Made by a program: the position numbers and the translations under genes | Origin: Amycolatopsis oliviviridis | GTDB lineage: Bacteria > Actinomycetota > Actinomycetes > Mycobacteriales > Pseudonocardiaceae | Direction of reading: 5' to 3' | Assembly (NCBI RefSeq): GCF_014654365.1 | Contig: NZ_BNAY01000003.1 | Coordinates: 248,001 to 312,000 of the forward strand | DNA length: 64,000 nucleotides | Part shown: piece after piece, positions 22,114 to 30,788 of the stretch | How positions within the stretch are numbered: the stretch's first letter is position 1 | Layout of the letters: each line of letters begins with the position of its first letter | Notes under the pieces: generated by a model | Databases searched by the model: none | Told to the model about the DNA's origin: nothing | Seen by the model: only the letters and a program-made list of their open reading frames with translations

Positions 22114-23247
22114 ATGCCTCGCATCCTTGTCCGCGTCGCCGCCTTGATCGCCGTTCTCGCCCTCCTGTTCGGAGTGCCGTGGTGGACGATCGTCGGCGCC
22201 CCCGAACTCCCGGCCGCGCTCGAAGTCCTCGGCACGATCGTGTTCGCCGCCGCGGTGGTCGCCGTGCCCGCGTGCATGGTCCTCGGCCACGGCCCGTGGC
22301 AGCGTGACGTCGCGGCGAAGATCGGCGACCTCTCCCTCGGGCTGATCTGGCTGCTGTTCTCGTTGTCGGTACTCGGGAACGTGCTGCGGCTCGTGCTCTC
22401 GGTGTCCGGAGTGGACAGTGCGGCGGGGATCGTGTCCGGCGTCGTCCTGGTGTCCTTCGCGGCGCTGGCGGCGTACGGGATGGCCGAAGCCCGGCGCGTG
22501 CCGCGGCTCAAGGAACTCGACGTCGTGATCCCCCGCCTCGGCGCCGGACTCGACGGTCTCCGCTTCGCGATCATCACCGACACCCACTTCGGCCCGCTGA
22601 ACCGGACCAAGTGGTCGGAGAAGGTCGTCGAGGTGGTGAACGAACTCGGCGCCGACGTCGTGGCCCACGCGGGCGACCTCGCCGACGGCTCCGTCGCCAA
22701 ACGCGCGCAGCAGGTCGCGCCGCTGGGCAAGGTCCGCGCGAAGCTCGGCAAGTTCTACATCACCGGCAACCACGAGTATTTCGGCGAGGCGCAGGCCTGG
22801 CTCGATCACATGCGCGACCTCGGCTGGGAGCCGTTGCACAACCGGCATCTGCCGGTCTCGCAGGGCGGGGACACCCTCGTCTTCGCCGGGATCGACGACC
22901 CGACCGGCGCCGCCTCCGGCCTGCCCGGTCACGGCCCCGACCTGCCCGCCGCGCTCGACGGCGTCGCCGCGAGCACCCCGGTCGTCCTGCTCGCCCACCA
23001 GCCGAAGCAGGTCAAGCAGGCCGCCGAGGCCGGCATCGACCTCCAGATCTCCGGGCACACCCACGGCGGCCAGATCTGGCCGTTCCACCTCTTGGTCCGG
23101 CTCGACCAGCCCGTTCTGGCCGGGCTTTCGCGCCACGGCGAGCGCACGCAGCTCTACACGAGCCGCGGCACCGGCTTCTGGGGACCGCCGCTGCGCGTCT
23201 TCGCGCCGAGCGAGATCACCCTCCTGACCTTGCGAAACGGCAAGTAG
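22114..23247 (+). CDS. Membrane-anchored metallophosphoesterase (YkuE/YaeI-like)
   Basis: 377 residues. Four N-terminal transmembrane segments (about 1-125), then a calcineurin-like domain with all metal motifs: ITDTHFG, AGDLADG, TGNHEYF, LAHQP and SGHTHGGQ. YaeI/YkuE relatives are surface phosphodiesterases; YaeI acts on lipid A precursors in Gram-negatives, so a lipid or cell-envelope substrate is plausible here but unproven. The ATG at 22114 has no Shine-Dalgarno. Confidence 0.87.
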   Translation: MPRILVRVAALIAVLALLFGVPWWTIVGAPELPAALEVLGTIVFAAAVVAVPACMVLGHGPWQRDVAAKIGDLSLGLIWLLFSLSVLGNVLRLVLSVSGVDSAAGIVSGVVLVSFAALAAYGMAEARRVPRLKELDVVIPRLGAGLDGLRFAIITDTHFGPLNRTKWSEKVVEVVNELGADVVAHAGDLADGSVAKRAQQVAPLGKVRAKLGKFYITGNHEYFGEAQAWLDHMRDLGWEPLHNRHLPVSQGGDTLVFAGIDDPTGAASGLPGHGPDLPAALDGVAASTPVVLLAHQPKQVKQAAEAGIDLQISGHTHGGQIWPFHLLVRLDQPVLAGLSRHGERTQLYTSRGTGFWGPPLRVFAPSEITLLTLRNGK

Positions 23248-23290
23248 TCGACTGATCGCGACGCCTCCGGGTGTCGCGACATGCCTAACC

Positions 23291-23313
23291 GACAATTTTT
23301 TTTGTCTTGACAA
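23291..23313 (+). promoter_or_regulatory. Promoter with triple GACAA/TTGTC half-sites
   Basis: GACAA-T6-TTGTC-TT-GACAA: three half-sites in 23 bp around a run of eight T, striking in this G+C-rich sequence. TTGACA (23307-23312) within it is a perfect -35. It lies 60-80 bp before the DUF998 gene and probably is its regulated promoter. The T-run does not directly follow a hairpin, so it is not a simple terminator. Confidence 0.45.
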
Positions 23314-23371
23314 CTGGAGCGTTCGGAGCGAAGGTAGTGCCCAACGAACCCCGCTCCGGAAGGCCGAGACA

Positions 23372-24043
23372 ATGACCATCGCCGCTACTCGAACCACCAC
23401 CTCCGCCGTCCCGGCTCGCGCCCTGCTCGCCGCCGGCGCGGTCTCGGGCCCGCTGTACTTCCTGATCTCGCTCACTCAGGCCGCCGTCCGCGACGGTTTC
23501 GACCCCGCGAAGCACCCGGCGAGCATGCTGAGCAACGGCGACGCCGGCTGGATCCAGGTGACGAACTTCCTGGTCACCGGCGTTCTGATGATCGCGGGCG
23601 CGATCGGCTTGAGCCGGACGCTCGAGCCGGGCAGAGGCAGCACGTGGGGACCGCGGCTGCTGGGCGTCTTCGGCGTCAGCCTGCTCTTCGCCGCGGTCTT
23701 CAAGGCCGACCCGGGCAACGGTTTCCCTGTCGATACCAGCCCCGTCGGCACCGGCCCGGCCACCGTCAGCACCGCCGGGATCCTGCACATGGCCGCCGGC
23801 TCGGTCGGTTTCCTCTCGCTGATCATCGCGACCTTCGTGTTCGCGAGCCGCTTCTCGCGTGAGGGTCACCGCGGCTGGGCCGTCTGCTCCCGCGCCACCG
23901 GCATCGCGTTCTTCGCTTCCTTCGCCGGGATCAGCTCCGGCAACGCGAACGCCGTCGTGATGCTCGCCTTCTGGGCCACCGTGATGCTGGCCTGGGGCTG
24001 GGTCACCGCCGTCGTCCTCCGCACAGCCCGCGAATCCCGCTAG
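23372..24043 (+). CDS. DUF998 integral membrane protein
   Basis: 223 residues, about six transmembrane helices. DUF998 hallmarks are SGPLYFLISLTQAAVRDGFD, HPASMLSNGDAGWIQVTNF, the loop FKADPGNGFP and ILHMAAGSVGF. The function of the family is unknown. It starts a three-gene operon with an alpha/beta hydrolase (23-bp gap) and a macrodomain protein. Confidence 0.85.
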   Translation: MTIAATRTTTSAVPARALLAAGAVSGPLYFLISLTQAAVRDGFDPAKHPASMLSNGDAGWIQVTNFLVTGVLMIAGAIGLSRTLEPGRGSTWGPRLLGVFGVSLLFAAVFKADPGNGFPVDTSPVGTGPATVSTAGILHMAAGSVGFLSLIIATFVFASRFSREGHRGWAVCSRATGIAFFASFAGISSGNANAVVMLAFWATVMLAWGWVTAVVLRTARESR

Positions 24044-24066
24044 ACAACCCTAGGAGAATTCCCGCC

Positions 24067-24864
24067 ATGAGCACCGTGACCTCGCAAGACGGCACCTCCA
24101 TCGCCTACACCCGCACCGGCTCCGGCCCCGCCGTCATCCTGGTCGACGGCGCGATGTGCCACCGCGAGTTCGGCCCGGCCAAGCCGCTGGCCGCCGAACT
24201 GGCTCCGCACTTCACCGTCTACACCTACGACCGCCGCGGCCGCGGCGAAAGCGGCGACACCGAGCCGTTCTCCGTCGCCCGCGAAGTCGAGGACATCGCG
24301 GCGCTGATCAAGGAAGCCGGTGGGACCGCCCACGTCTACGGGATCTCGTCCGGTGCCGCACTCGCCCTCGAAGCCGCGAAAGCCGGGCTGCCGATCACGA
24401 AACTGGCGGTCTACGAATTCCCGCTGGTCGTCGACGACACCCGTCCGCCGGTCCCGGCCGACTACACCGAGCGGCTGGAGAACGCCATCGCCACCGGCAA
24501 ACCCGGCGCCGCGATCAAGATCTTCATGCGCGACGGCGTCCGCGTCCCGGCGCCGGTCGTGCTCATGATGCAGCTCATGCCCGCCTGGCCGAAGCTGAAG
24601 AAGGTCGCGCCGACCCTCCGCTACGACGCCGCGCTGTTCGACGGCCTGCAAGACGGCACCCCGTTGCCCGAGGGCTACTGGGCGAGCGTCTCCGTGCCGA
24701 CCCTGGTCATGGACGGCGGCAAGAGCCCCGCCTGGATCCGCAACGGGGTCGCCGCGCTGGCGGGGGCGGTCCCCGGCGCCGAGCACCGGACGATCGAGGG
24801 CCAGACGCATATGCTCAAGCCGAAGGCGGTGGCCCCGGTACTGATCGAATACTTCAACGGCTGA
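24067..24864 (+). CDS. Alpha/beta-hydrolase fold protein
   Basis: 265 residues. Nucleophile elbow YGISSGAALALEAA, strand YTYDRRGRGESG and histidine in EGQTHML. The usual HG oxyanion dipeptide is DG (VILVDGAMCHREF). Such proteins are esterases or lyases of diverse substrates; none can be named. AGGAG precedes the ATG. It is the second gene of the DUF998 operon. Confidence 0.85.
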   Translation: MSTVTSQDGTSIAYTRTGSGPAVILVDGAMCHREFGPAKPLAAELAPHFTVYTYDRRGRGESGDTEPFSVAREVEDIAALIKEAGGTAHVYGISSGAALALEAAKAGLPITKLAVYEFPLVVDDTRPPVPADYTERLENAIATGKPGAAIKIFMRDGVRVPAPVVLMMQLMPAWPKLKKVAPTLRYDAALFDGLQDGTPLPEGYWASVSVPTLVMDGGKSPAWIRNGVAALAGAVPGAEHRTIEGQTHMLKPKAVAPVLIEYFNG

Positions 24865-24877
24865 CGGAGCGGTCACG

Positions 24878-25414
24878 ATGATCGAACTGGTCGAAGGCGA
24901 CATCACCGAACAGCGGGTCGACGTCGTGGTCAACGCCGCGAACTCGTCCCTGCTCGGCGGCGGCGGGGTGGACGGCGCGATCCACCGCCGCGGCGGACCG
25001 GAGATCCTCACCGAATGCCGGGCGCTGCGCGCGGGGCACTACGGCAAGGGACTGAAGACCGGAGAGGCGGTCGCCACCACGGCGGGCCGCCTCCCGGCGC
25101 GCTGGGTGGTGCACACCGTCGGGCCGGTGTGGTCCGATTCCGAAGACCGGTCCGCGCTGCTGGCCGCGTGCCACCGCAACTCGCTGCACGTGGCCGCCGA
25201 CCTCGGCGCGCATACGGTGGCGTTCCCCGCGATCTCGACCGGGATCTACCGGTGGCCGATCGATTCCGCGGCGGAGATCGCCCTCGAAACCGTGCTGAGC
25301 ACGCTTTCGACCGGATCGTGTTCGGTGGAGCTGGTGCGGTTCGTGCTGTTCGGGACCGAGGCCTACGACGTCTTCCGGGAACAGGCGGACGCCCTGGGGC
25401 TGAGTGGGTCGTGA
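24878..25414 (+). CDS. Macrodomain protein, O-acetyl-ADP-ribose deacetylase-like (MacroD/YmdB type)
   Basis: 178 residues, a stand-alone macrodomain. Signature: GDITEQRVDVVVNAANSSLL, GGGGVDGAIHRRGG, AVATTAGRLPARWVVHTVGP and FPAISTGIYRWP. These residues make the ADP-ribose pocket and catalytic loop of MacroD-type enzymes that remove ADP-ribose from proteins or deacetylate O-acetyl-ADP-ribose. It lies 13 bp after the hydrolase, so it is co-transcribed. Confidence 0.92.
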   Translation: MIELVEGDITEQRVDVVVNAANSSLLGGGGVDGAIHRRGGPEILTECRALRAGHYGKGLKTGEAVATTAGRLPARWVVHTVGPVWSDSEDRSALLAACHRNSLHVAADLGAHTVAFPAISTGIYRWPIDSAAEIALETVLSTLSTGSCSVELVRFVLFGTEAYDVFREQADALGLSGS

Positions 25415-25725
25415 GTGGCGATTCGGGTTATTGAGGGGTAAGGCAAAGGTGTCTTGTCGGGTGCCAAAGTCCATGAAGGCCCCCTTCACGGACCAGTGTT
25501 CGTCGGCGATCAGCGGCGTGGAGGGGACTTTCGCCTCATCGCGCGCGCGAAAAGTCCCCTTCACCTCGGGTCCTTGCGTCGGAATGGGGCACGCCGTCCG
25601 AGGGTGTTGTATGCGCGAGTGACAGCGACCCAAGTACATGAAGGCCCCCTTCCTTGCGCCTATCGCAAGGAAGGGGGCCTTCATGTACTTCAAACGAGCG
25701 AGGGCGCCGGTACCACCTCGACCCG
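25415..25725. repeat. Gene-free stretch filled with palindromic repeats
   Basis: No gene is supported here. It begins with a half copy of the GTGAGTGG repeat at 25408-25422. It also holds a 25-bp palindrome GTCCATGAAGGCCCCCTTCA-CGGAC (25469-25493, one mismatch) and a hairpin of 13/14-bp arms (25522-25560, one bulge). The large hairpin at 25632-25690 follows. Confidence 0.65.
25632..25690. terminator. Hairpin repeat with 27-bp perfect arms, TGAAGGCCCCCTTCC family
   Basis: Arms 25632-25658 and 25664-25690 (core GTACATGAAGGCCCCCTTCC) and a 5-base loop. It lies between the convergent macrodomain and TolB-like genes and probably terminates both. Confidence 0.75.
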
Positions 25726-26709
25726 CTACACACCCGCAGGCGAACTCCCTCGCTGCACCAGCTCCCGGGCCGCCCCGCTCCCGTCGGCGGGCACCGCCCA
25801 GATCCCCGACTCCAGCCCGTAGGCCACGGTCCGGTCGTCGAGCCAGGCGGCCTGGTCGTCCACGCTCCGCGTCTCGGCCAGCAAGGTCTCCCGACCCGAC
25901 GCCAGATCGAGGACCGCCAGCCGCCAAGGCGCCGCGAGATCGGCGGAAACCCGCTTCTTGAAGGCGATCCGCTTCCCGTCCGGCGAGAGCGACGGGCATT
26001 CGACGTTCTCGCGGATCATCCTCGCGACGAGCTTCTCGTAATCCGCCTCGACGAGGTAGGTCTTCCCCTTCGTCCCCACGGTGGCGTAGAACTTCTTGCC
26101 GTCGGCGGCGAAGGTGATTCCCCAGTAGTTCACGTCGGACGAGTAGTACGGCTTGCCGTCGAGCAGGAGCGTCATCTCCTCGATGCTCTTCGTCAGTTTC
26201 CCGGTCGTCAGGTTGAAGATGCCGGCCCTGGTCGAAAACCCCGTCTCCGCGTAGGAATCCCCGTTGACGAACAGCGTCCAGTAGGCGAGTTTGCCGTCCG
26301 GCGAGACGCGGCCGCGGCTGGGTGTGCCGGGCAGTTCGATCCGGCGGATCTCGGTGAGGTCCTTGTCCAGCACGATGACGTCGGTCATCGGCGGCAGCAC
26401 CCCCGGCTGCGCGGCCAGGCACAGCGCGGTCCCCGCCGAAGCGGCGAACCGGTCGCAGCTCAGCCCCGCCACTTTCCGGGTCTCGCCGGGCCGGTCGGCC
26501 GGGACGGTGGCCAGATGCCCGAAGTCGGGGCCTTCCGCGGTGTTGCGGAACAGCAGCTGTCCCTTCGCCTGCACCGAAACCGGCTGCCCGGTCACGACGG
26601 CGACGGAGTTGACCTCCGGCCCGCGGTCCCGCGAGTAGAGGCCGTAGCCGATGGCCGCCGCGATCAGGACGACGACCGCCGCCACCACGCCCAGGATCCG
26701 CGCCCTCAT
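25726..26709 (-). CDS. TolB-like beta-propeller protein, membrane-anchored
   Basis: 327 residues. One N-terminal transmembrane helix (about 5-24), then a propeller with WD/TolB-like blades (SPDGKLAYWT, TFAADGKKFYATV, SLSPDGKRIAFKK). It is probably an extracytoplasmic scaffold; the partner is unknown. The ATG at 26709 overlaps the stop of the upstream MFS gene (ATGA), so the two are translationally coupled. The far longer open frame upstream is antisense shadow. Confidence 0.8.
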   Translation of the reverse strand: MRARILGVVAAVVVLIAAAIGYGLYSRDRGPEVNSVAVVTGQPVSVQAKGQLLFRNTAEGPDFGHLATVPADRPGETRKVAGLSCDRFAASAGTALCLAAQPGVLPPMTDVIVLDKDLTEIRRIELPGTPSRGRVSPDGKLAYWTLFVNGDSYAETGFSTRAGIFNLTTGKLTKSIEEMTLLLDGKPYYSSDVNYWGITFAADGKKFYATVGTKGKTYLVEADYEKLVARMIRENVECPSLSPDGKRIAFKKRVSADLAAPWRLAVLDLASGRETLLAETRSVDDQAAWLDDRTVAYGLESGIWAVPADGSGAARELVQRGSSPAGV

Positions 26710-27950
26710 GCGTAAGTCCGCAAAGGACGGAGGACGGCGGCCGCGGCGACCACGACGGCCAGCGCGCCCGCGGCGACCAGGACGGCCGCGTGCAGATCCC
26801 AGGTGGTCCAAGCGAGTCCGAAAAGGACGGACGCGAGCATCCGCGTCGTCGCCTGCCCGGTCTGCACCAGCGCCAGGCCGCTCGCCCGCTGGTGCTCGGG
26901 CAGCAGCGGCCCGGCGGCGGCCATCAGGACACCGTCGGTGGCGGCGTAGAAGACACCGTGCAGCACCAGCGCCAGCACCGCGAGGATGCCGCCGTCCACC
27001 GGGCCGAGCAGCGCCAGCAGCGCGACGACCAGCGCGACGTGCCCGCCGAGGAACACCTTCCAGCGGCCGATCCGGTCCGAAAGCCTGCCGAACGGCACGG
27101 CGAGCAGCAGGTACACGCCCGCGGTTCCCAGCGGCAGCAAGGGAAAGAAGACCGCGCCGAGTTCCCAGCGGCGCTGAAGCACGAGGTAGAGGAACGAGTC
27201 GCTGAGGGTGACCAGGCCCAGCAGCGCCGCCCAGACGCAGATCCGGCGGAACGGTGCCTGGCGGATCAGGCCGGCGGTCTCCCGCAAGGAGACCTTCGGC
27301 CGGTCGGCCCTCGGCGCCGGCTGATGGTCCTTGACCAGCACCAGCAGGATGATCACGCCGATGGCGGCGACGCAGAAGCTCGTGAAGAAGACCGAGTCGT
27401 AGCTGCCCAGGCTGAGCCACAGCACCGCCATCGCGACCAGCGGGCCCAGGAAGGCGCCGAAGGTGTCCATCGCGCGATGGACGCCGAACGCGCGGCCGAG
27501 GTGCTCGGGCTCGCTGCTCAAGGTGATCAGCGCGTCCCGCGGCGCGGTCCGGACGCCCTTGCCGGTGCGGTCGGCCGCCAGGACGGCGCCGATCGCCACG
27601 GTGGACGAACCCGCCAGCATCAGGCCGATCTTGCCCAGCGCCGAGAGCCCGTAACCGAAGCAGGCGACGGCTTTGAGCCGCTGCCACCGGTCCGCGAGAT
27701 GCCCGCCGAGGAGCCGGACGACGGCGGTGACACCGGAGTAGAGGCCGTCGAGCACGCCGAACTGCAGCGGGCTGAGGCCGAGACCGAGGACGAGGTAGAG
27801 CGGGAGGACGGCGGTCACCATCTCCGACGAGATGTCGGTGACGAGGCTGACCAGGCCGAGCGCGACGACGTTCCCGGTGACGGCGCGTTTCACGCCGCTC
27901 TTCGGGACATCCGCCGCGGCGTCCGCTCCCCTGGTGGTTGCGATGTACAC
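26706..27950 (-). CDS. MFS transporter, 12 TM
   Basis: 414 residues. MFS signature in GLVSLVTDISSEMVTAVLPLYL, the loop 2-3 motif GGHLADRWQR, DRTGKGVRTAPRDAL and FGRLSDRIGRWK. It resembles a subgroup of MFS proteins with the DISSEM motif whose substrate is unknown. GTG 27950 follows GGAGG with a six-base spacer. It is the first gene of the operon with the TolB-like protein. Confidence 0.87.
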   Translation of the reverse strand: MYIATTRGADAAADVPKSGVKRAVTGNVVALGLVSLVTDISSEMVTAVLPLYLVLGLGLSPLQFGVLDGLYSGVTAVVRLLGGHLADRWQRLKAVACFGYGLSALGKIGLMLAGSSTVAIGAVLAADRTGKGVRTAPRDALITLSSEPEHLGRAFGVHRAMDTFGAFLGPLVAMAVLWLSLGSYDSVFFTSFCVAAIGVIILLVLVKDHQPAPRADRPKVSLRETAGLIRQAPFRRICVWAALLGLVTLSDSFLYLVLQRRWELGAVFFPLLPLGTAGVYLLLAVPFGRLSDRIGRWKVFLGGHVALVVALLALLGPVDGGILAVLALVLHGVFYAATDGVLMAAAGPLLPEHQRASGLALVQTGQATTRMLASVLFGLAWTTWDLHAAVLVAAGALAVVVAAAAVLRPLRTYA

Positions 27951-28025
27951 GGGAGACCTCCTGCGCCGTGAGGAGGTGCCGGGTCGCGGTGCACACGGCC
28001 GCGACCCGGCACCTGATCGCGAGGA

Positions 28026-29615
28026 TCAGTGGCAGGTGTAGGTGGGAGAGGAGTCGATCGTCTTGCCGTCGAGACCGATCAGCTGGGTCGAGAAGGCGTT
28101 GTCCGACATGTTCAGCTTGAGCACGCCGTAGGTCGAGATCGCCTTCGCCGTCGCCGGGTGCTCGGTCTTGACCGGGTACAGGCTCGCTCCGCCGCCACCG
28201 CCGATGATCTGCACGGGGCCCGCCGGATCCTTGTCGCCGTCGGCGTTCTGCGGGTAGAACCGCTCGTAGTGGTGGTCGTGTCCGTTGAGCACCAGGTCGA
28301 CCTTGTTCTGGACCATGGTCTCCCAGAGCGTGGCCATCTTGTCGTTGTCGCCGTGGTCACCCGAGGTGTAGCGCGGGTGGTGGTAGTACGCGGCGACGCA
28401 GGGTTTGGTGTTGTTCTTCAGATCCTGCTTGATCCAGTTCAGCTGCTCGTCGCTGACCGCGTTCGCGGCGAGACCGGGCGAGAACTCCGTGCTGTCGATG
28501 GCGACGAAGTGCCAGTTGCCCATTTCCCAGCTGTAGTAGGTCTTCCCGTTCGGCGTCGCGATCTTGCCGAAGTACTTCTTGTAGGCGCCCAGCGGGGTGT
28601 GGTCGTAGGTCTCGTGGTTGCCGGGGACCGGGTGCATGATGTTCTTGTACTTGCCCCAGGTCTTGTCGAAGTAGCTCGTGAAGTCCTCGATGTGGGCGTC
28701 GTCGTACTGGTTGTCGCCCATGGTGATCACCGCGGCCGGGTTCATCTGCCCGACCAGGTTGGCGGTCTTCGGGTGAATGCACGACGACGAGGACGCGGTG
28801 CACTGTTCCGCGATGTCACCGGAGGCCGCGAGGACGAACGACGAACCGCCGCCCGCCTGCGTGGTCACCTGGATAGCGCCGCTGGCGGCCGAGGTGTTGC
28901 CCGCGGCGTCCTTCGCCCGGACGCTGTAGGTGTACGCGGTCGCCGCGGTCAGCCCGGTGTCGGTGAAGGAAGCGCTTTCCGTGGTGCCGACGGCCTGACC
29001 GTTCCGCAGCACCTCGTATCCGGTGACGCCGACGTTGTCCGTCGACGCGGTCCACGTCAGGTCCACCGTGGACGCGGTGACCGAACCGGCCTTGAGGTTC
29101 GTGGGCGCGGTGGGCGCCTGCGTGTCGCCGGAGGAGTCCGACGTCCCGTAAACCTGCATCTCCCAAAGGGAGTAGCCGTAACTGGTGGCACGCTTGGTCC
29201 CGACGAGCCGCAGGTAACGGCCCTTGCCGGACAGGCCGGTGAGGTCGTCGGTCCCGCCGTTGCCGTTGGTGACGGACTTGATCGAGGTCCACGCCGAGCC
29301 GTCGTTGGAGACTTCCAGTTTGTACGCGGTGGCGTACGCGGCCTCCCAGTTCAGCTTGACCCGGTTGATGGCGGACGGGCCGCCCAAATCGACGCGGATG
29401 AACTGCGGGTCCACGCCTTCGGCACTCGCCCAGCGGGTGGTGGTCTTCCCGTCGACGGCGAGCGCGCCGGCGTAGGAGGACGACTCCACCGAGGAGACGA
29501 TGACGGGTTTACCTTGGGACAGAAGGACATCAGCGGCTTGCGCGTTGCCGCTGAGCAGCGTCGGCAACAGGATCGCGGCCGCGCCTAGTGGCAGTAGTCG
29601 GGTTCGGGCCTTCAC
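28026..29615 (-). CDS. Secreted phosphoesterase: F5/8 type C + FN3 + purple-acid-phosphatase-like domain
   Basis: 529 residues. Signal peptide about 1-27. A discoidin (F5/8 C) sugar-binding domain spans about 30-160 (VIVSSVESSSYAGALAVDGK, TRWASAEG, LWEMQVYG). An FN3 domain covers about 168-252. A metallophosphoesterase follows with GD(IAEQ), MGDNQYDD, PGNHETYD, HHPRYTSG and NGHDHHYERF. This layout suggests an extracellular phosphatase bound to glycans. GTG 29615 follows GGGGAG. A 25-bp palindrome lies in its promoter. Confidence 0.9.
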   Translation of the reverse strand: MKARTRLLPLGAAAILLPTLLSGNAQAADVLLSQGKPVIVSSVESSSYAGALAVDGKTTTRWASAEGVDPQFIRVDLGGPSAINRVKLNWEAAYATAYKLEVSNDGSAWTSIKSVTNGNGGTDDLTGLSGKGRYLRLVGTKRATSYGYSLWEMQVYGTSDSSGDTQAPTAPTNLKAGSVTASTVDLTWTASTDNVGVTGYEVLRNGQAVGTTESASFTDTGLTAATAYTYSVRAKDAAGNTSAASGAIQVTTQAGGGSSFVLAASGDIAEQCTASSSSCIHPKTANLVGQMNPAAVITMGDNQYDDAHIEDFTSYFDKTWGKYKNIMHPVPGNHETYDHTPLGAYKKYFGKIATPNGKTYYSWEMGNWHFVAIDSTEFSPGLAANAVSDEQLNWIKQDLKNNTKPCVAAYYHHPRYTSGDHGDNDKMATLWETMVQNKVDLVLNGHDHHYERFYPQNADGDKDPAGPVQIIGGGGGASLYPVKTEHPATAKAISTYGVLKLNMSDNAFSTQLIGLDGKTIDSSPTYTCH

Positions 29616-29687
29616 ATCGATCTCCCCGGGAATCCGTGGCGGCGGGTTGAGAGGGACGGGTGCGCGGCGTTCACTTTGAGTACACTT

Positions 29688-29712
29688 GTTCGTTTGGTAA
29701 CTTTCCTAACGA
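29688..29712. promoter_or_regulatory. 25-bp operator palindrome in the phosphoesterase/HAD divergent promoter
   Basis: TTCGTTTGGTAA-C-TTTCCTAACGAA: 12-bp arms with 10 matched pairs around one base. It is centred about 85 bp upstream of the secreted phosphoesterase. The core resembles GTTAGGAAA-type operators of ROK-family sugar regulators, but the regulator is unknown. Confidence 0.5.
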
Positions 29713-29763
29713 ATGCGTACCGTAATCCGTACCACTCAGTGAGTCAAGACGTAGACTCGTCCC

Positions 29764-30408
29764 ATGACCGGCGCCTTGATCTTCGACTTCGACGGAACGC
29801 TGGTCGACACGGAGGCGGCCGTCCTCGTGGCCTGGCAAGAGACTTTCCGCGAACGCGGCGGCGAACTCCCCCTCGACGTCTGGCACACCGTGATCGGCAC
29901 GCAGAACACCGCGATCGCGATGTTCGAGCTGCTGGAGAAGGACGACGAGAACCTCGACAGGATCGCGGTCCGCACCGGCGTCCGCGCCCGGGTCACCGAG
30001 CTGCTGGAATCCGAGGGACCGCGCCCCGGCGTCCAGGAGTACCTCGACGACGCGAGGGAGCAGGGCCTGCGGCTGGCCATCGCGTCCAGTTCGACCGGCG
30101 ACTGGGTCACCACGCATCTGAACCGGCTGGGCCTCGCGGACGCGTTCGAGGCCGTCCTGACCGGCGACCTCCACCAGGCGAAGCCGAGCCCGGACCTCTA
30201 CCTGGCCGCGCTCGCCGCGCTGGACCTCCCCGCGGCCGAGGCGATCGCGTTCGAGGACTCACCGCACGGCGTCACCGCGGCGAAGGCCGCCGGGCTGAAA
30301 TGTGTCGCGGTGCCGAACCCGATCACCGCGGTGCTGAACTTCGACCACGCCGACCTCGTCCTGGGTTCGCTGGCCGACAAACCGCTGGGCGAATTACTCG
30401 GTCCGTGA
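29764..30408 (+). CDS. HAD-superfamily hydrolase (beta-phosphoglucomutase-like, subfamily IA)
   Basis: 214 residues. Motif I DFDGTLVDTE, motif II SSS in AIASSSTGDW, motif III lysine in HQAKPSPDLY, motif IV FEDSPHG. The cap domain is helical. Such enzymes are phosphatases or phosphomutases on small sugar phosphates; the substrate cannot be named. TAGACT (29751-29756) seven bases before the ATG suggests a leaderless transcript. Confidence 0.9.
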   Translation: MTGALIFDFDGTLVDTEAAVLVAWQETFRERGGELPLDVWHTVIGTQNTAIAMFELLEKDDENLDRIAVRTGVRARVTELLESEGPRPGVQEYLDDAREQGLRLAIASSSTGDWVTTHLNRLGLADAFEAVLTGDLHQAKPSPDLYLAALAALDLPAAEAIAFEDSPHGVTAAKAAGLKCVAVPNPITAVLNFDHADLVLGSLADKPLGELLGP

Positions 30409-30430
30409 AGGCCCAGAACACCCCGCAGAA

Positions 30431-30485
30431 GTACATGAAGGCCCCCTTCCTTGCGCTAGGCGCAAGGAAGGAGGCCTTCATGTAC
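30431..30485. terminator. Hairpin repeat, TGAAGGCCCCCTTCC family
   Basis: 25-bp arms with one mismatch (core GTACATGAAGGCCCCCTTCC) around CTAGG, 22 bp after the HAD gene. It is nearly identical to the repeat at 25632, with a different loop. Confidence 0.7.
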
Positions 30486-30788
30486 CGCAGGCAAGCAAGC
30501 GCCGCGACCGAGCCTGTCGGGCCGGTCGTGAGTGGTAAGTCGCGTTAGAGCGAACGGGTATTCGCCTACCTACTCGTGCCCTGCGCGGGGGTAGCGGATG
30601 AGCATGTGCGGGGATCGACGCGAGGGTTTGCCCGACCTCGGACCTTGATCGACGGAAGATCCGGGACACTCAACGTCCCCAATCCTCCGTTGATCAAGGT
30701 CGCGCCGGCAGGCGAGTAGACACGAGTGCCGTTAGACCGGCCTCACCACTCACGACCACTGGACCGAAGCATCACCGGCGCGAATTAC
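30486..30788. repeat. Gene-free stretch with two degraded repeat families
   Basis: A partial GTGAGTGGTAAGTCGCGTTA copy lies at about 30530-30549 and a decayed mate at about 30724-30761 (GAGTGCCGTTAGACCGG, CACCACTCACGAC). Between them, 30641-30701 forms a hairpin with 16-bp arms (GACCTTGATCGACGGA, one mismatch) and an inner GGGAC/GTCCC stem. No gene is supported. Confidence 0.6.

Noticed and set aside
23256..23303. Intrinsic terminator (TCGCGAC hairpin plus T8)
   Set aside because: The T-run starts 16 bases after the stem rather than directly, and is bound up with the TTGACA promoter half-sites.
25632..25690. Short frames starting MKAPFLA and ending KGAFMY
   Set aside because: They arise from the palindromic TGAAGGCCCCCTTCC repeat on both strands and have no ribosome-binding site.
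25726..27996. Single 756-codon minus-strand frame joining the TolB-like gene to its upstream neighbour
   Set aside because: The front half is out-of-frame shadow of the MFS gene; the true TolB-like start is ATG 26709 overlapping the MFS stop.
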